Below are positions 53,986 through 63,308 of a stretch of 64,000 bases of DNA, piece after piece. A program made the translations under genes and the position numbers. A model generated the notes under the pieces. The model was not told where the DNA came from. It worked only from the letters and a program-made list of their open reading frames with translations, and did no database searches. Positions within the stretch are counted from its first letter, which is position 1, and each line of letters starts with the position of its first letter. The stretch spans positions 4,092,001-4,156,000 of the forward strand of contig NZ_LT707065.1 of the NCBI RefSeq assembly GCF_900156745.1. Reading direction: 5' to 3'. The DNA is from Achromobacter sp. MFA1 R4. GTDB taxonomy: Bacteria; Pseudomonadota; Gammaproteobacteria; Burkholderiales; Burkholderiaceae_B.

Positions 53986-55179
53986 CTACGCAGCGCGGTA
54001 ATGGATCCATCCCGAATCCAGCCAGTCCGCCAGGCAGGAGCGCGCTTCGTCAGACAGGCGAGCGCAGGCGGGGTGGCCGCAGTCCAGGGTACGCATATCC
54101 GCCAACATCCGCAACGCCGCGTCCGCGGGCGCCATGGCGGTTTCTCCGTTGATGAAGAGCTGTTTGCCGCGATACAGCATGCGGCTGCGGCGATCCAGCA
54201 CCAGACGGCCGGTGGCGGGCCAATCCTCTTCCAGGTCCAGGTCCACGTCCTCGGGCGCGTCGAACACGCTGAGGTTGCTGGGCTCGGTCAGCCAGCAGCC
54301 CAGGAAGCGAGAGGCCAGGGCGTCGTCAAAGCGCAGCTTATCCACGGTTTCCAGGGTGGCGGCGACCAGCGCGTCGGGCAGCGCCGCGGGCGTGTCCACC
54401 GCCGGCTGGGCCGGGTCGCGATAGACGGCCGACAGCTTCGGGCCGGGCAGGGGCGGTTCGCCATACGGGCCGCCCAAAAGGCCCACGCGGGCCATGACCT
54501 GGTCGGCGGCCGCTTCCAGCAGGCCACGCGCGAGGGTCGCCTGGGTGGGCGCGCGAAAACCGATGGAGATCGTCATGCAGCCGTCGCCCATGGCGACGCC
54601 GTCGTGGGCGGCCTGCGGCGGAAGATACAGCATGTCGCCCGGCGCCAGCACCGCCTTTTCCTCGGGCTGGAAGTTGCTCAGGATCTTGAGCGGCAGGTCC
54701 GGCTCGAGCGACAGGTCCTTCTGACGCCCGTAACGCCATTCGCGCTCGCCGGCAGCCTGCAGCAGGAACACGTCATAGCTGTCGAAGTGCGGGCCCACGC
54801 CGCCGCCGTGGCTCGCGATGCTGATCATCACGTCGTCCAGGCGGGCATCCGGAATGAAGCGGAACAGGGCCATCAGCTCGGCGGCCGCGTCGCTGTGCAG
54901 GTCCACGCTCTGCACCAGCAGCGTCCAGTCGCCCTCGTTGTCCTTGGGCAGGCGCGCGAAGGGGCCGTTTTCCATCTGCCATTCGCCGTTCTCGCGCCAG
55001 ATGAGCCGCGATTCCACGTCGTCGCGCCGCGCCAGCTTCTTGACCGCCGCGATGGTGACCGGCGGCTTGAAGGCGGGGATGGCCTGGCGGATCAGCAGCG
55101 GCTTCTTCTGCCAATAGCGGCGCATGAAGTCGTTGGGGCTCTGGTTGCCCAGGAGCGGCAGGGGGTGATCGAGGTTCAT
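53986..55179 (-). CDS. roxA: ROXA/YcfD-like JmjC ribosomal oxygenase
   Basis: 397 residues. The cupin/JmjC iron site is [13 protein letters not shown], with His131 and Asp133, and His192 in [23 protein letters not shown]-like EREWRYGRQ and the N-terminal [16 protein letters not shown] are typical of YcfD. A winged-helix C-terminus follows ([18 protein letters not shown]). E. coli YcfD hydroxylates an arginine of ribosomal protein L16. Its start overlaps the mutS stop by 4 bp, so both come from one transcript. Confidence 0.9.
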   Translation of the reverse strand: MNLDHPLPLLGNQSPNDFMRRYWQKKPLLIRQAIPAFKPPVTIAAVKKLARRDDVESRLIWRENGEWQMENGPFARLPKDNEGDWTLLVQSVDLHSDAAAELMALFRFIPDARLDDVMISIASHGGGVGPHFDSYDVFLLQAAGEREWRYGRQKDLSLEPDLPLKILSNFQPEEKAVLAPGDMLYLPPQAAHDGVAMGDGCMTISIGFRAPTQATLARGLLEAAADQVMARVGLLGGPYGEPPLPGPKLSAVYRDPAQPAVDTPAALPDALVAATLETVDKLRFDDALASRFLGCWLTEPSNLSVFDAPEDVDLDLEEDWPATGRLVLDRRSRMLYRGKQLFINGETAMAPADAALRMLADMRTLDCGHPACARLSDEARSCLADWLDSGWIHYRAA

Positions 55180-57830
55180 TGGAGGTGCTTCTTCAAGCGG
55201 TAAAGGGCATCCAGCGCTTCGCGCGGGGTGAGGCTGTCGGGGTCGATGGCGGAGAGTTCTTCGCGCAGGGCGTCCAGCGCCTCGATGGCGTCGGAGCGCT
55301 CGGCCTGCGCATAGGCCTGGGCGTCCGCCTCGGCCGCGGCCGAGAACAGGCCGAGCTGCGGGGTGGGCGCGCCCTGGGCTTCCAGGCGTTCGAGCTCGCG
55401 CGTCGCCTGGCGGATGACCGCCGCGGGCACGCCCGCGCGTTGGGCCACCTGGATCCCGTAGCTGCGGCTGGCCGGGCCTTCGCGCACTTCGTGCAGGAAG
55501 ACGATGCCGCCGGCCGATTCGGCGGCGGCCAGGTGGACATTGGCCGCCGTGGGCTGCTCGGCCGGCAGGCGCGTCAATTCAAAGTAGTGCGTGGCAAAGA
55601 GCGTCAGCGCGCGGTTGTGCGCCAGCAGGCGGCAGGCGATGGCCCAGGCAAGCGCCAAGCCGTCGTAGGTGGACGTGCCGCGGCCGATTTCGTCCATGAG
55701 CACCAGGCTGTTGGGCGTGCTGGCAGACAGGATGGCGGCAGCCTCCGTCATTTCCATCATGAAGGTCGAGCGTCCCCCCGCCAGGTCGTCGGCGGCGCCG
55801 ATCCGGGTGAAGATGCGGTCGATCTTGCCGATCCGGGCGCGCGAGGCGGGCACAAAGCTGCCGATGCGCGCCAGCAGCACGATCAGCGCCACCTGCCGCA
55901 TATACGTCGATTTACCGCCCATGTTCGGGCCGGTGATCAGCAGCATGCGCCGCGCCGGGTCCAGGCGGCAGCCATTGGGCGTGAAGCGTTCAATGGCGCG
56001 CTCGACCACCGGATGGCGGCCGGCCTCGATGTCGATGTCGGCCTGCTCGGACAGCTCGGGCGCGATCCAGTCATGGCGCTGCGCGTGCTCGGCCAGGGCG
56101 GCCAGCGTGTCCAGCTCGGCCAGCGCGGCGGCGCAGTCCGACAGCGGGCGCACGTGCTCGGCCAGGACATCGAGTAATTGCTCGAACAGCCATTTTTCCC
56201 GCGCCAGCGACCGGTCCTGCGCGGACAACACCTTGTCTTCCCAGGTCTTGAGCTCGGGCGTGATGTAGCGTTCTGCGTTCTTGAGCGTCTGGCGGCGCCG
56301 GTAGTCCTCGGGCACCTTGGCGGTCTGGCCCTTGGTGACCTCGATGTAGAAGCCATGCACGCGGTTGAACTCCACGCGCAGGTTGCTGATGCCCGTGCGC
56401 TCGCGCTCGCGCGCTTCCAGTTGCACCAGGAAGTCGCCGCCGTCGGCCGCCAGCGCGCGCAGTTCGTCCAGTTCCGCGTCGAATCCCGTGGCCAGCACGC
56501 CGCCGTCGCGGATGGCCACGGCAGGCTCGGGCGCGATGGCGCGCATCAGCAGCGCGGCCAGCGCGGGATCCACCGACAGGTGGGCGACCAACTCGCCGAT
56601 GCGCGGCGAGGCCGACATGGGTTCGACCAGATCGGCCAGCGCGGGCAACGCCTGCAGCGCGTCGCGCAGGCTGGCCAGTTCGCGCGGGCGCACCGAACGC
56701 AGCGCCAGCCGCGCGGCGATGCGCTCGATGTCGGGAAACGCGTTCAGCGCGGCGCGCAGGGACTCGAGCAGCCCGGCGGACCCGAACGTCTGCTCGACGT
56801 CCATGCGGCCCGCCAGCAGCGCCGAAATGGCCTGCTGACGCGCCAGCGCCTGCGCGTTTTCACGCAAGGGGTGATGCAGCCAGCGGCGCAGCAGGCGGCT
56901 GCCCATCGGCGTGCGGCAGCCGTCCAGCAGCGAGAACAGCGTGGGCGAGTCTTCGCCCGACAGCGTCTGCGTCAGTTCCAGGTTGCGGCGCGTGACCGGG
57001 TCCAGCAGCACGAACTGGCCGGGCCGCTCGGCCGACAGGCTTTGCACGTGCGCCAGCGCCTGCGACTGCGTACGCGCGGCATAGCGCAGCAGGGCGCCAG
57101 CCGCGCAGATGCCGGCCGGCATGTCCTCGATATCGAAGCCCGCCAGCGTGTCCGTCTTGAAATGCGCCAGCAGGTGCGCCCGCGCGCCGTCGCTCTCGAA
57201 GTGCCAGTCCGGCACGCGGGAGCGGGCGCCCTCGAACGGGAAATCGAACTCGGCGCTGTCGGCGCACACGATCTCGGCCGGCGCAATGCGGTGCAATTCC
57301 GATTCCAACTGCGCGGGCGCGCATTCGGTCACGCGGAACTCGCCGCTGGCGAGATTCAGCCACGCCAGGCCCGCGCGCGGCGCGCGCGCGCTGCCGCCCA
57401 CGAAGGCCGCCGCCAGTGCGCGGTCGGCCTTGGCGGGCAAGAGGGCGTCATCGGTCAACGTGCCGGGCGTCACGATGCGCACGATACGGCGCTCGACCGG
57501 CCCCTTGGAGGCGGCCGGGTCGCCGATCTGTTCGCAGATGGCGATGGACTCCCCCATGGCCACGAGACGCGCCAGGTATTGCTCCATGGCATGCACGGGC
57601 AGGCCGGCCATGGGGATCGGCACCCCGTTGGACGAACCCCGCTTGGTCAACGTCAGATTGAGCAGACGCGCGCCGCGCTCCGCGTCTTCGTAGAACATTT
57701 CATAGAAGTCGCCCATGCGATAGAACAGCAGCAACGGCCCGGCCTCGGCTTTGAGGCGCAGGTATTGCTGCATCATGGGGGTGTGGCCCGCGTGGGCGTC
57801 GGCGGCGGTGTTTTGTGTTGCTGAATTCAT
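55176..57830 (-). CDS. mutS: DNA mismatch repair protein MutS
   Basis: 884 residues from ATG 57830. The mismatch-contact motif is in [15 protein letters not shown], with the Phe-x-Glu pair. The Walker A is [15 protein letters not shown], Walker [13 protein letters not shown], followed by the helix-turn-helix region [13 protein letters not shown]. It recognises mismatches and recruits MutL. Of note, codons 1-21 and the DNA before them are repeated 4.4 kb upstream (62202-62304), so the start region may have been supplied by an inserted element. The GTG/ATG positions upstream of 57830 are not conserved protein. Confidence 0.96.
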   Translation of the reverse strand: MNSATQNTAADAHAGHTPMMQQYLRLKAEAGPLLLFYRMGDFYEMFYEDAERGARLLNLTLTKRGSSNGVPIPMAGLPVHAMEQYLARLVAMGESIAICEQIGDPAASKGPVERRIVRIVTPGTLTDDALLPAKADRALAAAFVGGSARAPRAGLAWLNLASGEFRVTECAPAQLESELHRIAPAEIVCADSAEFDFPFEGARSRVPDWHFESDGARAHLLAHFKTDTLAGFDIEDMPAGICAAGALLRYAARTQSQALAHVQSLSAERPGQFVLLDPVTRRNLELTQTLSGEDSPTLFSLLDGCRTPMGSRLLRRWLHHPLRENAQALARQQAISALLAGRMDVEQTFGSAGLLESLRAALNAFPDIERIAARLALRSVRPRELASLRDALQALPALADLVEPMSASPRIGELVAHLSVDPALAALLMRAIAPEPAVAIRDGGVLATGFDAELDELRALAADGGDFLVQLEARERERTGISNLRVEFNRVHGFYIEVTKGQTAKVPEDYRRRQTLKNAERYITPELKTWEDKVLSAQDRSLAREKWLFEQLLDVLAEHVRPLSDCAAALAELDTLAALAEHAQRHDWIAPELSEQADIDIEAGRHPVVERAIERFTPNGCRLDPARRMLLITGPNMGGKSTYMRQVALIVLLARIGSFVPASRARIGKIDRIFTRIGAADDLAGGRSTFMMEMTEAAAILSASTPNSLVLMDEIGRGTSTYDGLALAWAIACRLLAHNRALTLFATHYFELTRLPAEQPTAANVHLAAAESAGGIVFLHEVREGPASRSYGIQVAQRAGVPAAVIRQATRELERLEAQGAPTPQLGLFSAAAEADAQAYAQAERSDAIEALDALREELSAIDPDSLTPREALDALYRLKKHLQ

Positions 57831-57871
57831 GCCCGTGATTGTATCGGGGAGGGCGAAAGGTCGCCTTGCGC
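57769..57871 (+). repeat. mutS start repeat, copy A
   Basis: The 103-bp segment includes mutS codons 1-21 and 41 bp upstream. By hand alignment 96 of 103 bases match copy B at 62202-62304, without gaps and in the same orientation. Weaker similarity, still alignable in blocks such as ATTGTGGCGC, continues about 150 bp beyond, to near 58020. In copy A the mutS frame is intact. Confidence 0.85.
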
Positions 57872-58443
57872 GGGGGAGTTCGATCAAGGACGCGCCGGCG
57901 AACCAGACTGCGCCGCTGCAGCTAGTTGGCAGCCCGTCGGACGGGGCGATTCTGCCAATTGTGGCGCGGGAGGCTGACGTTCAGCTTCTTGGGCTAGTTC
58001 GGACGAGGCTGATAGTCAGGCTGGCCGCGATCCAGAAAACTGCGAGTCATCCTCCGTTGGGGCAGCGTTTGCCCTCGTGGTTGCACGCATGAGATGAATC
58101 CCGCGCGGTTTACCCTCCGCTAGATCTTGACCGCGCCGGCCCTGGGTATGTTGGGGGACTGGCTTAAATGTTCATCTTACGAGCCGAACATCCCCCCGCT
58201 TGAGCGATTCAGGGGTTCGATGCCTGCCTCATACTCATCATCCGGATTGCCGGAGGTCACAACACGCTTTCACGCGGATATCGGAATAGCTGACTTTTGT
58301 TGCGTAGGCGCTTTTGTTCGTGCGGTACTTGATCTTTGTCTGAAGGAAGCCAGTGGGAGGAATACACCCTTTCTTGGGTTCAGATGCGGAAAGCGGTGCC
58401 GTTAAAGTCTCGAATCGTGAGTTTTTTGCTTATGGGGGGTGCC
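57872..58443. other. Noncoding upstream region of mutS with remnants
   Basis: There is no convincing gene in 570 bp. The part to about 58020 is a diverged copy of 62305-62450, which in the second copy overlaps the end of the S24 repressor gene; on the minus strand copy A still reads AVFW where the repressor has RVFW. A bulged hairpin (GGGGGA...TGTTC/GAACA...TCCCCC) lies at about 58153-58196. Confidence 0.55.
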
Positions 58444-59130
58444 ATGGACGGACAGCACATGAGTCCAAAGTCGAAGGCTTACTTGTTTTCGCGAAACTCG
58501 GTTCGGGTGAGGCGTCGGAGCCAAACTCGGAAGGGCGCTGTCGCAGTAGCGCTTGCATTTGTGCTTGCAATTTACTTTCTGGGGGTGATCGCATTAGCCA
58601 CGGGATCAAAAAAGCCATTTGACATGGCACAGTTCATCGGCCTCTTTCAGACCATCATCGCCCTGTTTGCGATGTGTTTCGCGCTGTGGGCCAGTCTTCA
58701 TCAACCACAACTTCATGCGCGAATAGCCGATGATGCAGCCGATGAGAGCTTCTATAGAACGATCGGCAGCATGGTGGTGGTTGGCCGACATCTCGCGCGG
58801 CTTGTGGAAGAAGCTCCTCACCACGTCCTGAACGGGTGGCAATTAAAAACATCGGCAGATCTTCTTGTTCAAATGAGGACAGGAACACTCTTTTCGTTTC
58901 CAGATTCGACCTCTCTCGACGCAACATTGACCACTATCCTCATTGGTGAGCAGTTGGTTAGTAGTTGTGCTGAGGAGTCGCCAAAGGCCATAGACGAGCT
59001 GCAGGGAGAGGCATTTCGACGGCGAGTACTAGAGCTCAATAAGCTAAAGAATGCACTTGATGAGCTCGCCTCATTCGTGGCCGCGTGGGATGTGAATGCG
59101 CCCAAAGGCAAGCGGGAAAAGCTCGCCTGA
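58444..59130 (+). pseudogene. Two-TM membrane protein, 3' end cut by IS
   Basis: ATG 58444 is favoured by GGGGGG 4-9 bp upstream; ATG 58459 is an alternative. The visible protein has two membrane segments at about residues 31-52 (AVAVALAFVLAIYFLGVIAL) and 60-80 (AQFIGLFQTIIALFAMCFAL), then a soluble helical domain (SFYRTIGSMVVVGRHLARLV) with many helices. Its stop codon TGA (59128-59130) is the first three bases of the IS inverted repeat, so the natural C-terminus is lost. How much is missing cannot be told. No family recognised. Confidence 0.65.
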
Positions 59131-59160
59131 ATCGCCCCGGTTTTCGCGGAGGCTGTTTGG

Positions 59161-60111
59161 TTAAAGTAAAACAGCCTCACCGGCGGACGTGCCGAGTAGG
59201 TTGTAGTAGTTTGCCTCAGCCTTGGTCGGCGGGATATAGCCGATGGATGAGTGCAGGCGCTTATGGTTGAACCAGGCGACCCATTCCAGCGTTGCCAGCT
59301 CGACAGATTCCCTGGTTTTCCAGGGTGCGCGGCGGTGAATCAGTTCAGCCTTGTACAAGCCGTTGATGGTCTCGGCCAAGGCGTTGTCGTAACTGTCACC
59401 ACGGCTACCCACAGACGGCTCGATGCCCGCTTCGGCTAGGCGTTCGCTATAGCGGATGCTGACGTACTGCGATCCCCTATCGGAGTGATGGGTCAGAGAA
59501 CCATCGTTGCCAGGCTGGCGGGCGTATAGAGCCTGCTCCAGCGCATCAAGCACGAAGTCCGTCGTCATGGATTTGCTCACGCGCCAGCCGACAATGCGCC
59601 GGGCGTAGACGTCGATGACGAAGGCCACGTACAGCCAGCCCTGCCAGGTCGAGACGTAGGTGAAGTCCGAGACCCACAACTGGTTCGGCCGCTCGGCCCG
59701 GAACTGCCGGTTGACCCGATCCATTGGACGGCTGGCCGCATCATCCGTGATGGTCGTTCGCAGCCGCTTGCCGCGCCGCACGCCTTGCAGGCCCTGAGCG
59801 CGCATCAGTCGTTCGACCGTACAACGGGCCACCATCACGCCTTCGCGGTTCAACTGCCGCCAGACCCTGTCGGCGCCGTAGACGCGATGGTTCTCTTGCC
59901 AGACTCGCTGGACGTGCGGCATGAGCTGTTCGTCACGCCGCGCACGGTCGCTGCGCCGCGCCGGATCGCGCAGCCGCGCGGCATGGCGCCGATAGGCCGA
60001 CGAGGCAACCTGCAACACCTTGCAGATCGGCTCGACCCCGTAAACCTCCCGGTGCCGGTCGATATAGGTGTTTACGACTTCAGTTTGCGGTCGAGCTCCG
60101 CCTGCGCGAAA
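59161..60111 (-). CDS. IS3-family transposase OrfB, copy 2
   Basis: The catalytic part, read after the slip at T-TTT-TTC (60114-60108). DDE core motifs are intact ([30 protein letters not shown]). It differs from copy 1 at a modest number of residues, for example [15 protein letters not shown] against [15 protein letters not shown]. Without a full-length OrfA ahead of it, no OrfAB fusion forms, so it is probably silent. Confidence 0.8.
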   Translation of the reverse strand, partial: FRAGGARPQTEVVNTYIDRHREVYGVEPICKVLQVASSAYRRHAARLRDPARRSDRARRDEQLMPHVQRVWQENHRVYGADRVWRQLNREGVMVARCTVERLMRAQGLQGVRRGKRLRTTITDDAASRPMDRVNRQFRAERPNQLWVSDFTYVSTWQGWLYVAFVIDVYARRIVGWRVSKSMTTDFVLDALEQALYARQPGNDGSLTHHSDRGSQYVSIRYSERLAEAGIEPSVGSRGDSYDNALAETINGLYKAELIHRRAPWKTRESVELATLEWVAWFNHKRLHSSIGYIPPTKAEANYYNLLGTSAGEAVLL

Positions 60112-60401
60112 AAAGCGCTGGCCGTGCGCAGGATGTCGTTGGCGCGGCGCAGCTCTCGGTTCTCCCGCTCCAACTCCTTGATGCGTTCTCGCTCGCTGGT
60201 GGTGACGCCTTCGCCCTGTCCGCTGTCGACTTCGTGGCGCTTGAACTAGGTCAGCAGCGTCTGCGCCGAGCAGCCGATCTTGGGCGCGATGGACTCGACT
60301 GCCACCCACAGGGATGGGTACTCACTGCGCGACTCCTGTACTAGGCGCACCGCACGCTCGCGCACTTCAGGGGAAAACTTGTTCGCGTTGTTTTTGCTCA
60401 T
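60072..60401 (-). pseudogene. IS3-family OrfA, copy 2, amber mutation
   Basis: The frame starts at ATG 60401 and would end at 60072 as in copy 1. Codon 52, TGG in copy 1 (LLTWVK), is TAG here (60248-60246 on the minus strand), followed by TTC for GTC. The product stops inside the helix-turn-helix, so it cannot bind the repeats or shift into orfB. Confidence 0.9.
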
Positions 60402-60467
60402 GGCTCGCATTCTCTCAAGAGTAGGAGCCTCCGCAAAACCCGGGGCGATTCATATCCATGAGTATGA

Positions 60468-61031
60468 CTACGTTGAGTAGCCGGCCAGATGTTTGTCGTG
60501 ATGGTCGACCGGTTTGGATTTGGCGTCGCTTCGGATCTGTTGAAGATACTTGGCGCGAGCCCGCTCGGCGGCTTGGGCGTGATGCATAGCGTCGCGGCTC
60601 GTCTCGATGCTTGTTAAAAGCACCTTCGATTGAGCAAGACCACCAAGCCAGAAGCCGCAAGCCGCAAATATCAGGTAGGCAAGCCAAGGTCCCGCGTGTT
60701 GTGCGCCGGACGGCAGCTTGACGAACTCGTTCGCACCGAGCGTCGCTGCCGCTAGCAGGGCATTGAGTGCAATCGACCGAATGATCAATCGCTTAAAGCT
60801 GGAGGTCTTCCTTAAAACTAGGTCGCGCTGGGTCTGGCGTAGATCGTCTAGTTTTTCAAAGGACGATAGGCGCCCATAAGCGGTCGCCCAGAGCACCGTT
60901 AAAGCGCCTGCGAATGTCGCTAGCGCCGTTGTCGGTAATCGTCCCGACGCCACGTCAATAGCGATGTCTGGCGCCCACTCATGGAGCGCCAGACACAGCA
61001 GAAGGGCGGCAGCGACGCCGAAAATTTTCAT
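60468..61031 (-). CDS. Four-TM membrane protein, RexB-like partner
   Basis: 187 residues. Four hydrophobic segments are at about 3-20 ([18 protein letters not shown]), 33-51 ([17 protein letters not shown]), 82-100 ([19 protein letters not shown]) and 113-133 ([18 protein letters not shown]). The C-terminus is a charged helix ([20 protein letters not shown]). The start lies 2 bp after the stop of the 343-residue gene, so the two are a translationally coupled pair. In size class and topology it resembles lambda RexB, the four-TM ion-channel-like part of the Rex exclusion system. I see no direct residue-level match; the comparison is by architecture. Confidence 0.55.
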   Translation of the reverse strand: MKIFGVAAALLLCLALHEWAPDIAIDVASGRLPTTALATFAGALTVLWATAYGRLSSFEKLDDLRQTQRDLVLRKTSSFKRLIIRSIALNALLAAATLGANEFVKLPSGAQHAGPWLAYLIFAACGFWLGGLAQSKVLLTSIETSRDAMHHAQAAERARAKYLQQIRSDAKSKPVDHHDKHLAGYST

Positions 61032-61033
61032 AG

Positions 61034-62065
61034 CTAATCTTCGACGTTGATTTGGCCACTATGGATTAGATTCTCCAACCACTTCGCCATTTCGTCGTAC
61101 ACCTCGGATTGCACCAATTGGCCGTCAAAGCTGCCAATCGACTTTCTCACATGAATGTAGAAGTCTTCGTTCCTCAAGGTGCCGACATTCTTGAGATTGG
61201 CGTGGAACCTCAATCCGTCTGCGCCCTGCAATGCGCTCATGACCGATTTCATGAGGTTGTCATTCGTCGTGCCGGCAGGGGCTCTACCGCGAACGTTCAT
61301 CTCAATTTTAACGCCGATGTCAGGAACGTCGTCAAAATCTTTGGCCGAAATGGGCGTAGTCCGAGTGCTTGGAAGAAGTCCTTTGACTGCATCCCATCCG
61401 CGTCCCACGATACCCAATTTTGGCGCGGTTCCCCCAGGCGTGTCAACGCTCTCAAGGCTCGTCGCCATAGATGTTTCGACGGTAATTTTCTTGATTGGAG
61501 AGCTTCGAAGCTTTCGCTTCGTCTCCTCGCTGATTTCATCTCGAAGATACACAGCTTGCTCGTCGCCGATGCCGCCCGCAGCGCGCAACAACCAGTTCAG
61601 GTGATCTTGGAGGTGTCGAGCGCGCAGGGACATTGATTGGATGACCACGACGTGGTTATCCCGAACCGCAAAGTGCAAGACCGTTTCGAGATAGTGCTTG
61701 CCCTCGGGGGGGGCGTGCTTCTCAACGTCCAATTCGCCAACACGTTCACCTTCCTTGGCCTCGCGCTTTGTCGAATCAATCACAAGATGATGAACACCGG
61801 GAGTGAACATCACCAGCACGCCGAACTGAAAGCCTTGAAACTCTCGGGGCGAATTGATTAGGCGCACAAACCTTTGAACGACAGTGGGGACATTTCCGCT
61901 CCCCATATTTATGTCGCTCACTTCTTCATGACGCTGTGTGGCGTCCAGCTTTTTTAGTGCAGCACTCAGAAGATCTTGAAGCGTTGTCGGGCACTTATTT
62001 AGAAAAACTGCCTTCTTGTAGTGAAATTCTTTTTGCAGCAGTTTTCGTTTTGTCGCCGTTGCCAT
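61034..62065 (-). CDS. Soluble protein, RexA-like by architecture
   Basis: 343 residues with a basic N-terminus (MATATKRKLLQKEFHYKKA), no TM. Segments in the order VVVIQSMSLRARHLQDHL, VYLRDEISEETKRKLR, IKKITVETSMA, GRGWDAVKGLL and YDEMAKWLENLI can be laid along those of lambda RexA (the AR-domain block, TTVKVEAKLP, FGDILKVL, AEEMAYCYARM). The match is a by-eye one and weak. It is followed at once by a four-TM gene and lies downstream of an S24 repressor on the same strand, the order of cI-rexA-rexB. Alternatives: another abortive-infection sensor or an unrelated phage protein. Confidence 0.5.
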   Translation of the reverse strand: MATATKRKLLQKEFHYKKAVFLNKCPTTLQDLLSAALKKLDATQRHEEVSDINMGSGNVPTVVQRFVRLINSPREFQGFQFGVLVMFTPGVHHLVIDSTKREAKEGERVGELDVEKHAPPEGKHYLETVLHFAVRDNHVVVIQSMSLRARHLQDHLNWLLRAAGGIGDEQAVYLRDEISEETKRKLRSSPIKKITVETSMATSLESVDTPGGTAPKLGIVGRGWDAVKGLLPSTRTTPISAKDFDDVPDIGVKIEMNVRGRAPAGTTNDNLMKSVMSALQGADGLRFHANLKNVGTLRNEDFYIHVRKSIGSFDGQLVQSEVYDEMAKWLENLIHSGQINVED

Positions 62066-62070
62066 CTCTT

Positions 62071-62091
62071 ATCCGGATTGTTTTGATCCGG
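62071..62091 (-). promoter_or_regulatory. Operator-like inverted repeat before the RexA-like gene
   Basis: CCGGAT-TGTTTTG-ATCCGG (62073-62091) ends 7 bp before the start codon at 62065, and its left arm forms a small palindrome ATCCGGAT. The site lies between any promoter and the gene, so a bound protein would block it. The regulator is unknown. Confidence 0.45.
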
Positions 62092-62201
62092 GCAACGGTA
62101 GCATATTTCGTTCTGTAACCGGCTTAACGAGGGTTTGGAAGGCGTAGTATCTAGCTTAACTTTTTTGTGGGGTGTGGTCGAACCGCTAAGGAAGGTCCCT
62201 T

Positions 62202-62304
62202 TGCATCATGGGGGTGTGGCCCGCGCGGGCGTCGGCGGCGTTGTTTTGTGTTGCTCAATTCATGCCCGGGATTGTATCGGGGCGGGCGAAAGGTCGCCGT
62301 GCCC
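62202..62304 (+). repeat. mutS start repeat, copy B
   Basis: The same 103 bp as copy A with 7 substitutions. On the minus strand it reads ATG at 62263, then AAT, then TGA where mutS has TCA, so this copy cannot start a mutS product. Similarity to mutS stops at codon 21. Further similarity to copy A continues to about 62450, into the end of the repressor gene. Confidence 0.85.
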
Positions 62305-62442
62305 AGGGAGATTGGTCAACGGTGGAGCGGAGAGCCAGGCTGTGCAGCCGCATGCCAGCGGGCAGCCTGCCAGTCGGCGCGATCTTGTCGATTGTGGCGC
62401 AGGTAGTTCATGTTCAGTCCGCGGAACCGTTTCAGACAAGGC

Positions 62443-63072
62443 TTACAAGCGGAATCCGACCCAGAAGACCCTGCCAATGATTTCGATTTTGGAGTCTTCG
62501 AAGTCCTGGCGTGGATCAGGCTTGCCGACACCGTTTTCGGACCTGGTTATAAAGCCGCCATTGCCCCTGTGCAGTCGCTTGACCCTAACCTCGTCGTTCT
62601 GGAGAAAGGCGTAGACCTGACCATTGATGATTGAGGTCGCTGCGCGGTTCACAAGGACAGTTGCGCCGTCTGGTATCAACGGCTCCATCCCGGCGCCCTT
62701 TACCGATACGGAAACGGTCTGTTCCGGTGAAACCCCAGCAGTTCTCAGAAAGTCCGCGCGGAACAACAGGCGGCTCTTCTCATCTTCCGACAGAAAGGTC
62801 TTACCATGACCGGCGGACAGGCGCACACCTAGGTGACGGACGGCAACGAACTCGTCGGCACCCAGATGTTTAGCGGCGCCTACGGCCAAATACTCTGAAG
62901 TCGTATTCAGCGCCTTTGCAACGGCCTCCAATCTGGCGCGCTTGGGAGCAGTCTTGCCGTTTTCCCACTGTTGAACCGTCTGCCAGGAAACGGGCACGCG
63001 CTCGGCGAGCTGTTCCATTGACAATCCAAGCTTCTCTCTCAGGTCTTTGATGCGTTTATGAATCGTTGACAT
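62443..63072 (-). CDS. CI/LexA-type repressor (HTH-XRE plus S24 domain), catalytic Ser lost
   Basis: ATG 63072 is used (a GTG six codons earlier also lacks a ribosome site); 209 residues. The XRE HTH is at about 5-60 (LREKLGLSMEQLAERVPVSW, TVQQWENGKTAPK). The linker holds the Ala87-Gly88 cleavage pair in LSAGHGK. The S24 domain has VKGAGMEPLIPDGATVLVN, where the family pattern is GxSM, so the nucleophile Ser is Gly128. The general-base Lys is kept (Lys165 in EVRVKRL). It should bind DNA and dimerise but not self-cleave on RecA activation. It is divergent from the toxin unit across 47 bp. Confidence 0.85.
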   Translation of the reverse strand: MSTIHKRIKDLREKLGLSMEQLAERVPVSWQTVQQWENGKTAPKRARLEAVAKALNTTSEYLAVGAAKHLGADEFVAVRHLGVRLSAGHGKTFLSEDEKSRLLFRADFLRTAGVSPEQTVSVSVKGAGMEPLIPDGATVLVNRAATSIINGQVYAFLQNDEVRVKRLHRGNGGFITRSENGVGKPDPRQDFEDSKIEIIGRVFWVGFRL

Positions 63073-63119
63073 GCTAGCGACGTTGCCCACAAGAATGGGA
63101 GGTTGGCCTGTAGGAACTA

Positions 63120-63308
63120 GTGTCCATAGCAGACACGCTCAAATGGCATTTGTTTCGGTTCGATGCATATTGTTTTTTAGCGGCCTTCGCTACTGATACT
63201 TTGCTCGGATTTAGGACAAAGCTGATCGACGGGACGTCCGAATTCCGGGAGATTCGACGCTTCATCACTGGAGATGGAGCGAACGGATGCCGGAAGATTC
63301 GAGCATAA
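63120..63308 (+). CDS. Small ORF before the RNase toxin (62 aa)
   Basis: GTG 63120 has AGGA (63112-63115) upstream, and the stop overlaps the toxin start by 22 bp. The protein (LKWHLFRFDAYCFLAAFATD, then GTSEFREIRRFITGDG) has no known domain. The overlap and ribosome site support translation, possibly to couple toxin synthesis; it could also be a chance frame. Confidence 0.4.
   Translation: MSIADTLKWHLFRFDAYCFLAAFATDTLLGFRTKLIDGTSEFREIRRFITGDGANGCRKIRA

Larger units (their letters stand above)
59128..60452 (-). mobile_element. IS3-family insertion sequence, copy 2 (1,325 bp, defective)
   Basis: The inverted repeats match copy 1 (start TGAATCGCCCCGG at 59128; end CCCGGGGCGATTCA at 60452). 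Length equals copy 1 exactly, orientation is reversed. The flanks GCC (left) and TAT (right) do not match, so no target duplication remains, which suggests a deletion or recombination on one side. orfA has a TAG in place of Trp52, so this copy cannot make its own OrfAB. Confidence 0.92.

Noticed and set aside
58127-58405. A 92-codon frame in the mutS upstream region
   Set aside because: No ribosome site and no family-like sequence, in a stretch that contains decayed remnants.
62202-62304. A second mutS start or a mutS gene on the right
   Set aside because: The copy has TGA at codon 3 and similarity ends at codon 21, so it is a repeat and not a gene.
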